Below are positions 13,275 to 24,587 of a DNA stretch of 64,000 nt, piece by piece. Under the pieces are notes generated by a model. The model did no database searches and was not told the DNA's origin. It saw only the letters and a program-made list of their open reading frames with translations. Position numbers and translations under genes: made by a program. This DNA comes from Cucumis sativus (lineage: Eukaryota; Streptophyta; Magnoliopsida; Cucurbitales; Cucurbitaceae). The stretch is from positions 1,798,001 to 1,862,000 of the forward strand of contig NC_026656.2 in the NCBI RefSeq assembly GCF_000004075.3, read 5' to 3'. Every line of letters begins with the position of its first letter. Positions within the stretch are counted from its first letter, which is position 1.

Positions 13275-13883
13275 ATGGCGGCAACTTCCCGAAGATCAAG
13301 CGCATCAGTTCTTCGATCACTCTCACCGTCCGGAAGATTCTATGGTCACCGGACTTCATCTTCCTCCGCCTTTGCATCCTCTACCTCTACTTTCTCTTCC
13401 AGATCCGCCACTTCCTTCTTCTGCAGATCAACTTCCCCCTCGCGTGTGAACCTCCATGGTTCGCCTTCAGTTTCCGTTCCCTCCGTGCGGTTTTCTCTTG
13501 ACCGTGCGACCTCTCCGAACAGATCCGTCTCGGTTTCTTCTTCTCGCAGTGGTGGAACTAATCGTGTTGTGCAGAGACAGAGCAGTACGAAGAGGACGTG
13601 TATGTGTTCTCCTACAACTCACCCTGGCTCGTTCCGGTGTAGTCTTCATAAAGGTATAATTTCGCAACCTCCTGCTCTGTACTCGCCGAGTAGGTTGAAT
13701 GCTCGTAGATCGGCGATGACGAATTCTCTTGTTAGAATTGGAGGCGTTGAAGGTGATCTCGTGAAACGAGCTTTAGCGGCTTTGATTCGACCTTCTTCTC
13801 ATCAGCAACGTCGTCGAGTTGATTTTAGGCCAAAACGTAGCCGGCTCTCGATTATGTCCAAAGCCGATGAAACATTATTATAA
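13275..13883 (+). CDS. Serine-rich protein (plant serine-rich protein-like family)
   Basis: Intronless frame of 202 residues. The N-terminal half is dominated by Ser and Arg, with SP motifs such as RSLSPSGR, STSPSR and ATSPNR, and is probably disordered. A cysteine motif in the middle, near residues 107-125 (CMCSPTTHPGSFRCSLHK), is the mark of the plant serine-rich protein-like group (Arabidopsis At5g25280/At5g11090 type). The C-terminal third, with GDLVKRALAALIRPSSHQQ, is the other conserved block of that group. The molecular role of the family is not well defined. The start is supported by a TATA box 107 bp upstream and by strong codon bias right after the ATG. GC content is well above that of the flanks, as in other exons here. 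Confidence 0.85.
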   Translation: MAATSRRSSASVLRSLSPSGRFYGHRTSSSSAFASSTSTFSSRSATSFFCRSTSPSRVNLHGSPSVSVPSVRFSLDRATSPNRSVSVSSSRSGGTNRVVQRQSSTKRTCMCSPTTHPGSFRCSLHKGIISQPPALYSPSRLNARRSAMTNSLVRIGGVEGDLVKRALAALIRPSSHQQRRRVDFRPKRSRLSIMSKADETLL

Positions 13884-13899
13884 TCCTCTTTCGGTATGT

Positions 13900-16280
13900 T
13901 GAAAATTGAAATGGCCTAATCTATGAATTTCCGGAGTTGTTCTAATTCTCCGGCGGCGGTTCGTGACGGTGCTTATCTTTTTCTCTCCGGAGACCGTTAC
14001 AGACATTCATCACTACAGAACTCTGAAATCTGCTTTTGTACAAATTAATATTTTATACATATTAGATTAATAGATGTGAAATTGTTTGTGTTGGCGTTCA
14101 GATGAGACCTAAAATTAGAGAAATCTTATCACAAATTTAATGAAATTCATATGAATTTAAGAGGTGTATAACCTCATCAAATCGGACCACATTTTAGAAA
14201 TAGGTTTGTGAAATCCTCCATTAGCATTCAGTTCTATCTTCGCCGTCTCGTTTTGATGAGCATAAACAGCGTTAAGAGGCCCGTTTGGTTTGTTGCTTTT
14301 CCCTTCTGGTGTTTGTTTATTTAATTTTAATACATTGTTTTTGTGTTTTTTCAGGGATATCATTGGGGATTCATTCTCTCACCAGCCATGGATGTGGATC
14401 CATTCAATCCTGAGTTTTCAATTCTATACTTTTAGCTTTTTAGTTTTTAAATTTTAATTTTCTTAAAATCTCTACTTTTATATTAAATGATTCAATGAAT
14501 AATTTATTGAAAAAAAACAAACTAATTTATCTTAATTTTACCAAGCTTTTGAAAAACTTAGAAAATATTCGTATAAAGCTTAAAAAACAAATGTTTATAT
14601 TTATTACTGAAAATATTATTATTTTCATTGTTTTATTATTTAAAAGGTAATTAAATTTGAGTGGTTTTTTTTTTATATATATATATAGGAAAAAGACCCA
14701 ACTCTGTGCTTCTCTCTTTTTCGATGAGGAAAAAAGGTGCACACAACCCAAGAGGTCCAAAGGAGATATGATAATAGAAACTTCAAACTGAAGGGTTAAC
14801 ACAAATATTCATCTTCCCCACAAAGTTAATACCTTACTAAGGATATGATCATATCTCTCATGGGATATTATTCAAATTGAAAGGACTCAATCATACTAAA
14901 GAAGGAGGTGGGGGCGTACCTCCTCGTCAACTACAATCATCTTTATTTGTATTATTGATAAGTTTTTGCCTTACAAGTGTGTGGATAAGGAACAACTCAG
15001 AATGTGGGACTTTAACACAATGTCACATCAAAATACGAACAATAATGAAACATAAATTATTAGAAATTCCTAATTCACATTACAATTTTAATCTAATTAT
15101 AAAAATCATTCTGAGGCTGCGAAAACAAAATCTCTCATTTTGGAACTTTGAATTCATGTTTCTACCAACTAAAATTAAATTAAACTCAAAACAAATTATT
15201 ATTTACACTTAAAACACTATGATAACCTAAACCAAGTTATTATTGTTTGTTTTCCTTTGGACAAGCAAGATTTGAAATTGTTTACAAATACAAATATTTG
15301 TTGAGTTTTCGTATTTGTTTGAGTTATATTTCTTTTCAAGTTTCTGTATGTCAGATGAGGCAGTTCAATTTGATAAATATTATCCGTAGTTCAATTTGAC
15401 AAATATTATCCATTATTCTCGGGGGTACATTTGATAAACCTCGATTTTGATGAATGAGCACTAAAAGATTTTTATTAGGATACATTTTCTTTAGGAAATT
15501 GAAGTGCAAATTTGATTTGAGAAAACTCAATTTGCTTGAAGATTGATTGTCTCAATGCTTAGATAAATCACTCTTGTTTTTGTTTTTTCAATTTTTTTGA
15601 ATTCTTGCTTAGATATTCTCCACATTTTCTTTTATGTTTTCCTTTTTCTATCAAAAACTTTGATCAAAAAGTAAAGAGTAAATTTTAAATAAATTTTGGT
15701 TAAACATTAAGCAAGTTTCATTTAGTAGCTGATAATATATAATAATAACCAATGTAAAATACATCATAGTATATTTGTAACTAACTATTAAACGTGTCCA
15801 AATTTTCTTAGAACTTTTCAAACTAACATAAATGGCAAATTTTTGAAGTTCCTCAAAAGAAAAATAGTAAAAAGTTCTTAAAATCTTAAAAATAGCAAAA
15901 CAATTTGTAAAAAACAAAAATACTACTTAGTCAAACTTAAACAAATTTTGAATTGAGAATTTCAATATCTCATTCAACAAAGTGAGAAAATTATTTTAAA
16001 AGTATCAAACACTAAAGAATTAAAGATGGAAATGACACAATTATCAATACATAATAAAATCACATATCAACATCTACAAAGATAAAGTTGTTATTTATGA
16101 GTAAATGGGTAAATTGAATATCATATATGTACTAGTAAATAAAAAAAATAAATAATGAATCAATTTACTAAAAATTAGTTCATTCAAACACAAAATCCAA
16201 CTAACTTTTAAAAAAACGGTTATCAACAAATGGCAAAGTCAAAGCCCCAATTTTAGTATCCAATTTTGCTAAATCTCTCG
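13900..16280. other. Gene-free interval between the serine-rich gene and MICU
   Basis: AT-rich spacer. Apart from the 3' untranslated region of the serine-rich gene (about 13884-14100) I see only short spurious frames, for example 14527-14802 (-) and 14877-15212 (+). These have no recognisable motifs and AT-driven composition. Confidence 0.55.
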
Positions 16281-16357
16281 TTTTGCAAATTTTCTCCTTC
16301 CATTACCTTTTTCTTGATGATATTTGGAAGAACCTCGAGATCGATCTAAAGCATAGT

Positions 16358-18925
16358 ATGTTTTCTTCGACGTTTTTGGTTTCAAAATCTTCTAAGCCAA
16401 TTTGTAGAGTTATACCTTCTCAACACCTTACTGTTCGTTTTCTCGACAATCAACTTGGTGGCTCTTTAGGATCGCCATCAACGTCCCCATTGTTTTCTTC
16501 TTCTTCTTCTTCGTCAATTACATCTCAACAAACTGGCTGCGGAGGAGGCGAGAATAGAAGAAGCTTTGTATTTGACTTCTTGATCAAATTGATTTCTTCA
16601 GGGATATTGATTGGCGGAGTGGGATCACTTCTCAGCTCGAATTCTTCCGCGTCCAATTCGCATTTATCGTTTGCTGACTTCCCTAAAGAAACAACATGGA
16701 CAACAGTGAAAGAAGATCAATTCCAATACCCATCATCACCAAATCACCAAAATATAAATCCAAAGAAGAAATCCAAATTTCTATTTGGAGGTAAGAATGT
16801 TCCCTTTTTCCCATTGATCTAAGTTAAATGTGTTTAGGCTAAAGTTTACCATTTCATTCATACTTTACACTGGACTCCAGATGATTATAGGAGAAGGGTG
16901 TTTTTCAACTATGAAAAACGTATAAGAATCCAAAGTCCTCCTGAGAAGGTGTTTGAATATTTTGCGTCTATCCACACACCTGAAGGGGAAATATATATGA
17001 GACCATCAGATCTGATGAGGGCCATTGTCCCTGTGTTTCCTCCATCTGAGTCCAATCGTGTTAGAGAAGGCTTTTTAAGAGGAGAAAGAAGAATGTCTGG
17101 AGAACTATGTTGTGCTCCTTCTACCTTTTTCATGCTCTTCGACACCAACAATGATGGCCTCATCTCTTTTGCAGAGTAAGAATTCTTGGACCTTTCTTCC
17201 AACTTCATGATCATTTACACAACCGGACATTCACATATAGTTGAACTTCATTCAAACTTAAATAAATACCTAATGCTTTTATTATAATTTTTAGTTCATG
17301 ATTTATTTCCGGTGAGCTATCTAATAAATTGTTGAATTTTAATAAGGTTAAAGTATTCAACTTTAAGTTTATAGTGCCCAAACCTATGGGATCAAAACCA
17401 AAAGATCATGCATTGTGCTCTCATCTCTTCTGTTTGCAGGTACATATTTTTTGTTACACTTCTCAGCATACCAGAATCCAGCTTTTCAGTGGCATTCAAA
17501 ATGTTTGACATTGATAACAATGGGTTAGATAATTAATTGCTTCTTCAAATTCGTCACTTTCCACATTTGTTTCCTCTACTATTCACAATCCTCTTGGGTA
17601 ATGAATGTTATCTGTGTTATCTGTCTTTGTTGATAAAAATAGTGAAATAGACAGGGAGGAGTTCAAGAAAGTGATGGGTTTGATGAGAAAACAGAACAGA
17701 CAGGGAGCTCATCACAGAGAGGGAAGAAGGTTTGGGATGAAGGTTAGTGTTGAAAATGGTGGTTTAGTAGAATACTTCTTTGGTCAAGATGGAAAAGCCT
17801 CCCTTCACCATGACAAATTTGTCCAATTCCTAAGACAACTTCATGATGAGGTATGTCATTCCCCCAAATATCAATTCTTCATGTACTTTAACACTTTTGA
17901 ACTCAAAGACACAATTGTACAACCTAAAAAACAAAACCTGTTCAAATTCAGAACAGTTCCAATTCAAATTCAAGCAAGGTATTTCTTCCTATGCGTAACT
18001 CTTTAGAACTCAAGGCATGGCTGACGGCTGTACAACCTATAGAACAAATGTATGGAAATTCAAGTAAGACTGTTATTCCTGTGCGAAACTCTTTAAACTC
18101 AAAGGTTACGGTTGTACAAGCTATAGAACAGATCTATTCAAATTCATGTAAGGTTGCTCTTCCTAACTCTTTAGACTCAAAGATACGATTGTACAATCTA
18201 TACAAAAGATCCCTATTCTTTATTAATAAAAAACATGATTGGAGAAACTATAAAGCAGATCCTATTCAAATTCAGGTAAGGTCTTCTACCTACACATGAC
18301 TCAACCTACATAAATTGGATGAATGCAGATACTTCTACTAGAGTTTTCACATTATGACTTCAAATCACAAGGAAGCATATCAGCCAAAGACTTTGCACTG
18401 TCAATAGTTGCTTCAGCAGACATAAATCACATAGACAAACTACTGGACAGAGTTGAAGCATTAAACAAAGAACCCCATTTCAAAAACATCAGAATCACAT
18501 TTGATGAATTCAAAGACTTCGCAGAGCTACGCAAGAAATTAGAATCCTTCTCTTTGGCTATTTTCAGCTATGGTAAAGTAAATGGAGAATTAACAAAACA
18601 AGATTTCCAAAGAGCAGCTTCCCATGTAAGTACACACCAAACATTTTAAGTCAACAAACTTAAAATCAATCTAATACAAAATGTGGGTTTTGTTTTTCTG
18701 TACAAGGTGTGTGGAGTTTCAATCACTAAGAATGTTGTGGACATAATATTTCACATATTTGATGCAAATGAAGATGGGGATTTAAGCTCAGATGAGTTCG
18801 TAAGAGTCATACAAAGAAGAGAAGTGAATTCTACACAACCAGCTGTTGGTGCTGGAGGATTACTGTCTTGTTGGTTTGGCTGTGCAGCTAAATGTTCTTA
18901 CGCAAAGCTCTTTGTTCGCAGCTGA
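16358..18925 (+). CDS. MICU: Mitochondrial calcium uptake protein (EF-hand regulator of the uniporter)
   Basis: Six exons: 16358-16790, 16881-17175, 17440-17523, 17643-17850, 18329-18625 and 18707-18925. They give 511 residues in one continuous frame. The N-terminus (MFSSTFLVSKSSKPICRV) is basic and hydroxylated, as in a mitochondrial presequence, followed by a Ser-rich linker. A hydrophobic segment lies near 73-92. The block YRRRVFFNYEKRIRIQSPPE matches plant MICU. Canonical EF-hand loops are visible at about 231-242 (DTNNDGLISFAE), 264-275 (DIDNNGEIDREE) and 458-469 (DANEDGDLSSDE). A weaker, non-canonical one lies near 345-361. The family gates the mitochondrial calcium uniporter from the intermembrane space. 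An upstream in-frame ATG-type start at 16283 would add residues without presequence character, so 16358 is preferred. The last 25 residues are Cys-rich and look unusual for the family. Confidence 0.9.
17899..18300 (+). repeat. Degenerate minisatellite inside the fourth MICU intron
   Basis: Four diverged units begin with the landmark TTGTACAAnCTA or CTGTACAACCTA at 17915, 18028, 18112 and 18189, spaced about 113, 84 and 77 bp. Each unit also carries an ATTCAAATTCAnGTAAG-like stretch and an 'aactctttanaactcaaag' stretch. The array fills most of the intron between 17850 and 18329. Several units contain a perfect or near-perfect plant splice donor (GTAAG). Confidence 0.7.
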
Positions 18926-19021
18926 AGAATTTTTTGCCCTAATGATGTTCCTGTAAACATGTAAATTTTCCGACATGCTGAAGTACTTTCTAGTGGACTG
19001 TGTTCTTTAGGGATATATCCA

Positions 19022-19291
19022 TTAACAAGATTGATCTTCGATTTTAAGTTCAATAAAAATAAAGAAATTACAAAACTTTGTTTCTCTCATTTTGAAAACA
19101 AAATAAAAAACGGTAGCAGAAAGAAATGAACAAAAGATAACGCGGCTCAGATATGGAAATGGGGCAAAGCAGAGGAGGCCGGCCATGGCGGCGAAACATA
19201 GCAGAACAGCCCAGATCGCCAAGCCCATGGACCAAACCTCCATTGCCATTGCCCTAAAATCCTCACACTCCGAGTTTAACACCATCATCAT
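19022..19291 (-). CDS. Possible small hydrophobic membrane protein
   Basis: An 89-residue frame starts at 19291 with MMMVLNSECEDFRAMAMEV. The first 50 residues have good codon use and include a strong hydrophobic helix (WSMGLAIWAVLLCFAAMAG), followed by a second hydrophobic stretch. The C-terminal 35 residues are more AT-biased and may be intron or untranslated sequence read through. Upstream on the same strand lie a CT-rich leader (19300-19345) and a TATA run (19354-19371), a plausible promoter. It converges on MICU, with only 96 bp between the two stops. I do not recognise the family, and this could be a spurious frame. The domain part is more convincing than the tail. Confidence 0.4.
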   Translation of the reverse strand: MMMVLNSECEDFRAMAMEVWSMGLAIWAVLLCFAAMAGLLCFAPFPYLSRVIFCSFLSATVFYFVFKMRETKFCNFFIFIELKIEDQSC

Positions 19292-19353
19292 AGCCTTGGC
19301 GTTTAGCGAGAGAGAGAGAGAGAGAGACAAAGAAAGAGACAGAGACAGGCTTC

Positions 19354-19371
19354 ATTATATATATATATATA
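19354..19371 (-). promoter_or_regulatory. TATA run upstream of the small membrane ORF
   Basis: Read on the minus strand this is TATATATATATATAATG followed by a CT-rich stretch, 63 bp before the proposed 19291 start. It could equally be a simple TA microsatellite. Confidence 0.3.
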
Positions 19372-19619
19372 CATACACACACACAGAATGGAAGAGAAAG
19401 AGAAAAAGAAAGAAGAAGAGGAGAGAGTTCGGAGGAGAAATCACGGGTGCCGGCGAGACAGAGCGAGGAAAAGAAGGAACAAAACTGTGCTACTTTTCAA
19501 ATATAAATCGAAAAAGGTGCTAGTTTTGTCAATTTCTCCCGAAGCTAGTTCTTCTCTTCCAATCGCTCTGAAACGACGGAGCATCCTCATTCATGGCGGA
19601 GTGTGAGGCCGAACCCTAA

Positions 19620-20400
19620 TTCCTCCCCGCCCTCCTCTGCCTCTATTTATATTCTCCTCTTTCTCTCTTTAATTTTTCTTTTTAAATAAGAAAAAACAAT
19701 TTTTTACAAATGTGATTTTTTTTTTTAATTTGTAATTTTCACATTTTAGTCGGTTTAATTTTTGGTAATTAACCTACTAATTAAATAAATATATGTATAT
19801 ATAAACATAAATTTTAATGTACAATTTTAACAAATTCACTATTTTAAAAGATATAAGGTTTTGCACAAATTATATATATCCAACATATTGTCAAAATTAA
19901 ACTCCATATTTTTTTTCATAAAATTTCATAAATATGTTAGATAATTTATTAACATATGAGTATTATTTTCAATGTTTAATCTAAAGAGTAATAGAATTGT
20001 ACGTAGTCTCTTCTCAATTTTAGAGCAAACACATTCTATTCTATTCTATTGCTTTGATATTCTCAAATAAAACTAGAGTACAATTTTGGAGTACCAAGAA
20101 AATAACAAGAGATACAAATCAGTGTGTCAAAATTTGTTAGAAAAAAAAAAAACTCAGATTTCATTATATGTTTTCGAACTTGTGAAACTTGCAAAACACT
20201 AAACCTCTTGGTCGAGGATATACGCTTTTGACCCAATTTTCCATTTTCCCTGATGATAGAGAGGGAGGACTTCTTTACTTGGTACTATAAAGTTGAGTAG
20301 TTTTTTCAAATCACTTCTCTACCCTTTTGCTGGAGTTCAGTTTTATGAACAACATCTCCTTCTGTGTTTACATAGTAAAACACCTGCCATGGGAAGAATT
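19620..20400. other. Gene-free interval
   Basis: AT-rich spacer between the small membrane ORF and the 3' end of the pseudophosphatase gene. The GC-richer part at 19390-19640 is probably the upstream region of the minus-strand ORF. No gene is seen in the rest. Confidence 0.5.
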
Positions 20401-20539
20401 ATACATTAGAACTTTCAAAGCATTCCTACAAGTTCTGTTGAAAAGGCCTGCATTACATTCTCCTCATATAACTTCCTAATAAATGTCGTATTTGCAAGAC
20501 ATATATGAAAGTCAACTAGTATTCGATCGAAACATGTTA

Positions 20540-23380
20540 TCATACGGTACCCACCATCTCTAATGAGCTGACGTGCTGAAGTAAGAATCTGTAGCAGATA
20601 AAAGATGGATTTAGTGATTAACAATGAAGACAATGAGAATATATAGATATAAGAGTGGGTGGGTTTTGGTAATGTCAATCAGCTCAAGGCCTAAATAGAA
20701 GCTAAACATAGTCACATTCAATCCAAACCAAACGTTGAGGGAACTTACTCTCTGAAGGAGGATTTTCGAGATTGGAAGTGTGTTTTCTGAATAGGAATAC
20801 GACCAGGAATCCCAATGTAAGCTATGCTACCGATCCGAACATTGTAAGTGCAACCACGTCTACTAAGGTACGCATTCTGACTCAATGTAAATGTATAGTA
20901 AGAGTTTGAAATAGAGGAAATTCAAACCCTTGACTTGACTTACTTACCACCCCATTTTCAACAAAGATTCGATGGACTGACTCAAACAAATGCTTTGTCT
21001 CCAGCGATCGAGTATTGTTTTCACAAGTAAGCAATGGGTGAAACCCAACAACTATACGCCTTCATTTCAAAGAAACAAGAGATAGAGAATAGTCAGAAAC
21101 GGAACGAGAAGTTTGGAGCACATAAAGTAAGAACCGCAGGAAGGGAAACAACGTGTGATGTAAATGAAATCATTGTTAATATCTCAACATCAAGCTTAAA
21201 GGCATTGAAAAGTAGTTGGATTAGAAGTTGAAAGATTTAAGAGGTTGTAACACCACAATAATTATGAATGTTAACTTACTCAACAATAATCGTAAAATGT
21301 CTTACCAGTTACTGCTCGATGCTTGCAAAGTCCTTTTCAGCCATAGTAAATGACTTTTCAACGCTTGACTTGCTGATCCCATTGCGATGGGCTCCTAGAA
21401 GTTTGATAATAACATGTTAGAGCATCAAAAAATTCCAAATACCTACAAATCATACAACTAAAAGCTTGAAAAGGAAGTTCTAATTCTTGGATGCATGACA
21501 ATAGACAGAAAAATAAAGAGATGTGAAGCAATTTCAAACCTGCAACAATGCTGTATCTATGGCAATGATGTCTAATGTTTGTCCATATTGTAACTTGGTT
21601 CGCTCAATAAAGTGACCTCCATCTCCTCGTGACGCTCGTATGCTGTGCCTACATTCATAATTTCTGATGAAGAGAAGTAACACAAAGATATGAATATGCA
21701 AATAACATCAGTGTTTATAAGATTATACAGCAAACATCATGGGACACAAATTTACCAAATTCACAGAACTCGTTTGAGAAGGATCTTATACCAGGGAACT
21801 TTTAGCGATGAGAAATACCACGTACCCTGTCATGTCAAGTAAAGAGAAGATAATTTCCTATAACGAATTAGCAGCTTAAACACGAAGAAAGACCAAGTTG
21901 CATATCTTGATAGATTAAAATGATCCGTAAACATATTATATATAATGTATAACGAGGACATCTATTTCATATTCAGTCTCCAATGAACATTTTAGCAAGC
22001 TCACTATCAATTTACATCAGAACCAGTATATTTTGTTTTTTCAACTCTTTGTTTGTTATCAAAAAGAATATATACTTACATTCTGCATTAGGCGATCGTT
22101 TTCACCCGGTTCACGGATGTGCAAGATGAACTTTGCATGAGAAACCTTGGCCATCTTCTCCATCTTCATTGTTCACATGGAACATTCTTAGCATTGCCTT
22201 TAATAAAGACCCCCCCCCCAAAAGAAAAAAAAGTGCAATCGACAATCACTTAATTCGACAATGATCAATCAATATACTCGGTTTAAAATATTGGAGATAC
22301 TCATTACATATGGTCTAGAATTGGTTGAAACACAATTATAATAAAGCTAAAGCTATTTTAAAAGTCATATAAAGTGACTTAGAACAAGTCTTTTCTTAAA
22401 ATAAAATCATAATTCTGACGCAACACTTTATAGACTACTTTTGGCCCATTTACTTCGATCAAGGAGCAAAGCAAACATTTGAATAGCTTATTCTTAAGTA
22501 TTTTATTTGGAATTAAAAGTGCAAAGCGGTTATTCTAAAGGATTCTCAAACACATTCAAAATCATCTCTTAGTAATTAATTTAATGCACATAGAACAATG
22601 ATAAGGTAAAGACGAGTATTGTGCTTCACTTTCTAGTAAAAGATAAAGAATCCCAACAGGGAAGAGAAATTCCCATTGGCTACAAAAGAAACAGTTGATT
22701 AGTCTTCAACCATAGCAATCAAGTGTGTAATTGATCAGTCTCCAAATATATGTGTTATTTGCAAAGGAACTGAGGAGTCACCTTCTCACGAAAAGGGTAT
22801 GGGATTTCTTTGGTAAATTATTTGGTATTCACTCTCAAACTAGAGAATACAAAAAGGAATTTGACTAAAGTTAGTCCAACTAAAGTGTTTCTAACCAAAA
22901 CGACTCTAAACCAAAGTCATATACTCCTTTTACTGAACTAAGATCCCATCACCTCCATAAATCTTTCCAATGTGGACAACTACTCTTCTAGTAGTTAGAC
23001 ATCCTCGTCCCTTCGCTCGTTAGTTTGTTTTGTTTGGCTGTTTTGGAACGAATGATTCACCATTCTTTATAAAAAATGAGAAAATGAATCGCCATTGCAG
23101 TTTCTGCTATCATATGTGAAGAAACTAATAAAATCTAGGCAAAAGTAGGAACGACAATCAAAATGAACACACGAAAATTCACCTGTTTGAGAAGAAGGGT
23201 CTCTTCTTTTACAGATCGTAAGCCACCCCAGACGGAAATAAAGTAGAAATCGAGAGGATTTTGATCAGGAATCTTCAAAAAGTCGTAGTTTTTAGAACGA
23301 CCCATGTTGAGAGACAAGTAGAAAGCAAAACAGAGACAGAGCTGAGCAAGAAGAGTTGTAGAAATCGATGGGTCTGCCAT
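20540..23380 (-). CDS. Purple-acid-phosphatase-like protein lacking metal-binding motifs
   Basis: Eight minus-strand exons: 23183-23380, 22080-22163, 21792-21826, 21540-21648, 21306-21394, 20948-21059, 20749-20876 and 20540-20588. All splice sites are GT-AG with compatible phases, giving 267 residues. An N-terminal hydrophobic anchor (about 6-26) precedes DFYFISVWGGLR. Further blocks are SLKVPW (exons 3/4), LDIIAIDTALLQ, LLWLKRTLQASSSNW and RIVVGFHPLLTC. The order and spacing match small plant purple acid phosphatases (GDWGR, GDNFY, GNHD, VGHH, GHDH). Here, however, those motifs read VWGGL, REPGEN, IRAS, VGFH and LSRRG, so the di-metal centre cannot form as in true enzymes. A catalytic role is therefore unlikely. 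The protein stops soon after SSLEMV, shorter than related plant proteins I remember. The C-terminal exon is the least certain part. Confidence 0.8.
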
Positions 23381-23664
23381 TTTCAGTCGGGAAAACTAAC
23401 TCTCCCGCTGAGGTTGATCTAGAAACGAAGTTATAAGATATAATTTTGCATAAATAAAAGATTTGAAGGAAGATGCAGATGCGAAAGAACATGGAAGTGA
23501 AATCTCCGTCGCTATTTTTTTTCTTTTGGGTGGTGTATTGTTTATTTGGTGGCATCTCTCGTTGTTAAGCTCACCTTAATCAATATTTGGAAAAGCAGAA
23601 ATATAACCAAAAACAATTTAAACAACTATTCATGAATTTTTAAATATTCATACTTTCATACAAT

Positions 23665-23737
23665 GCTTTCATAGCTCAGTTGGTTAGAGCACCCGTTTAG
23701 TAAGCGGGAGGTCTTGAGTTCAACTCTCAATGAAAGC
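23665..23737 (+). tRNA. tRNA-Thr (anticodon AGT)
   Basis: A 73-nt cloverleaf. The acceptor stem is GCTTTCA/TGAAAGC with discriminator A. The D arm (TAGCTCAGTTGGTTAGAGC) contains a good A box. The anticodon stem CCCGT/GCGGG encloses loop TTAGTAA, with anticodon AGT at 23699-23701. The T arm is TTGAG/CTCAA with B box GTTCAACTC. There is no intron and no encoded CCA. It sits 285 bp upstream of, and divergent from, the pseudophosphatase start. A clear T run appears only some 40 bp downstream. Confidence 0.95.
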
Positions 23738-24567
23738 AATTTCTCTCAAAGTTAATCAATTTAGAGACAAATATTAATTTTATTTTCTTAATTTTTATGA
23801 CAAAAATTGAAGACTAAACAATTACATTTTCACTCTTATTTTTTTTCTTTCGCTACAAGTTAAAATCATTCATGAATTTGTATTTCAAATAGATATGCTT
23901 CATTTTCTTTTTGGTAGTAAAAAGAAAAAAAATTGCCCTACCAATTTATTAGAATTTAAGATGCATATCCTATCCATTTTAATGATACAAAAGAAAGAAA
24001 GAGTCGAGTGGTTGGATAGTGGAAAGATATTGAGTGCAATTCACTTTTGTTATAGGAATGATATTTATTGTCCCTTTCTCTTTTGAATCCCACAATTATT
24101 GGTATGAAGAAGCAATGCTTTTTAAGACCACACACCTAACACTTCTATCCTTCATCCAACCACAAATAATATTTATCCCTTCCACAAGAAATTCATATAC
24201 CTAACAGTATAATATTGTATTTACTTGGCATCACAATATAGAGTTAGAGATAATGACATTGTTTAAAAAGTTAAAATGTTTGATGATTTAATTTGGTTAA
24301 ATTTTATTGGGCCAAAACCATATAGATCAATTGGAATAAATCAAATACATGCTACAAATTTTAAAGGCATAAGTTTGATTTTCTTGCTATATAATGCCAA
24401 ATAGGTTGTAAACAACGATATAAACTTAATTATTAATTACCCTAGAAAAAGTACATACAATTTGGCATTGGTTTTGGGCTAGAAAAAGTACATGTATAGT
24501 TGGGCTAGGAATATTCCATTGGCATAATATTCCTTTTGTATAGTAATATTTATGGGATAAATTATGT

Positions 24568-24587
24568 AAAAAAAAAAAAAAAAAAAA
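24568..24587. repeat. Poly-A tract
   Basis: About 20 consecutive A residues in spacer. It could be a retroposition tail, but no retroposed gene is recognisable next to it. Confidence 0.85.

Noticed and set aside
14877-15212. 111-codon plus-strand frame
   Set aside because: AT-driven composition after the first 40 codons, no homologous motif and no splice or promoter context.
20415-20540. Open frame continuing past the pseudophosphatase stop
   Set aside because: Reading the last exon in that frame would lose the FLLQHVSSLE match to the family. The frame is probably 3' untranslated sequence.
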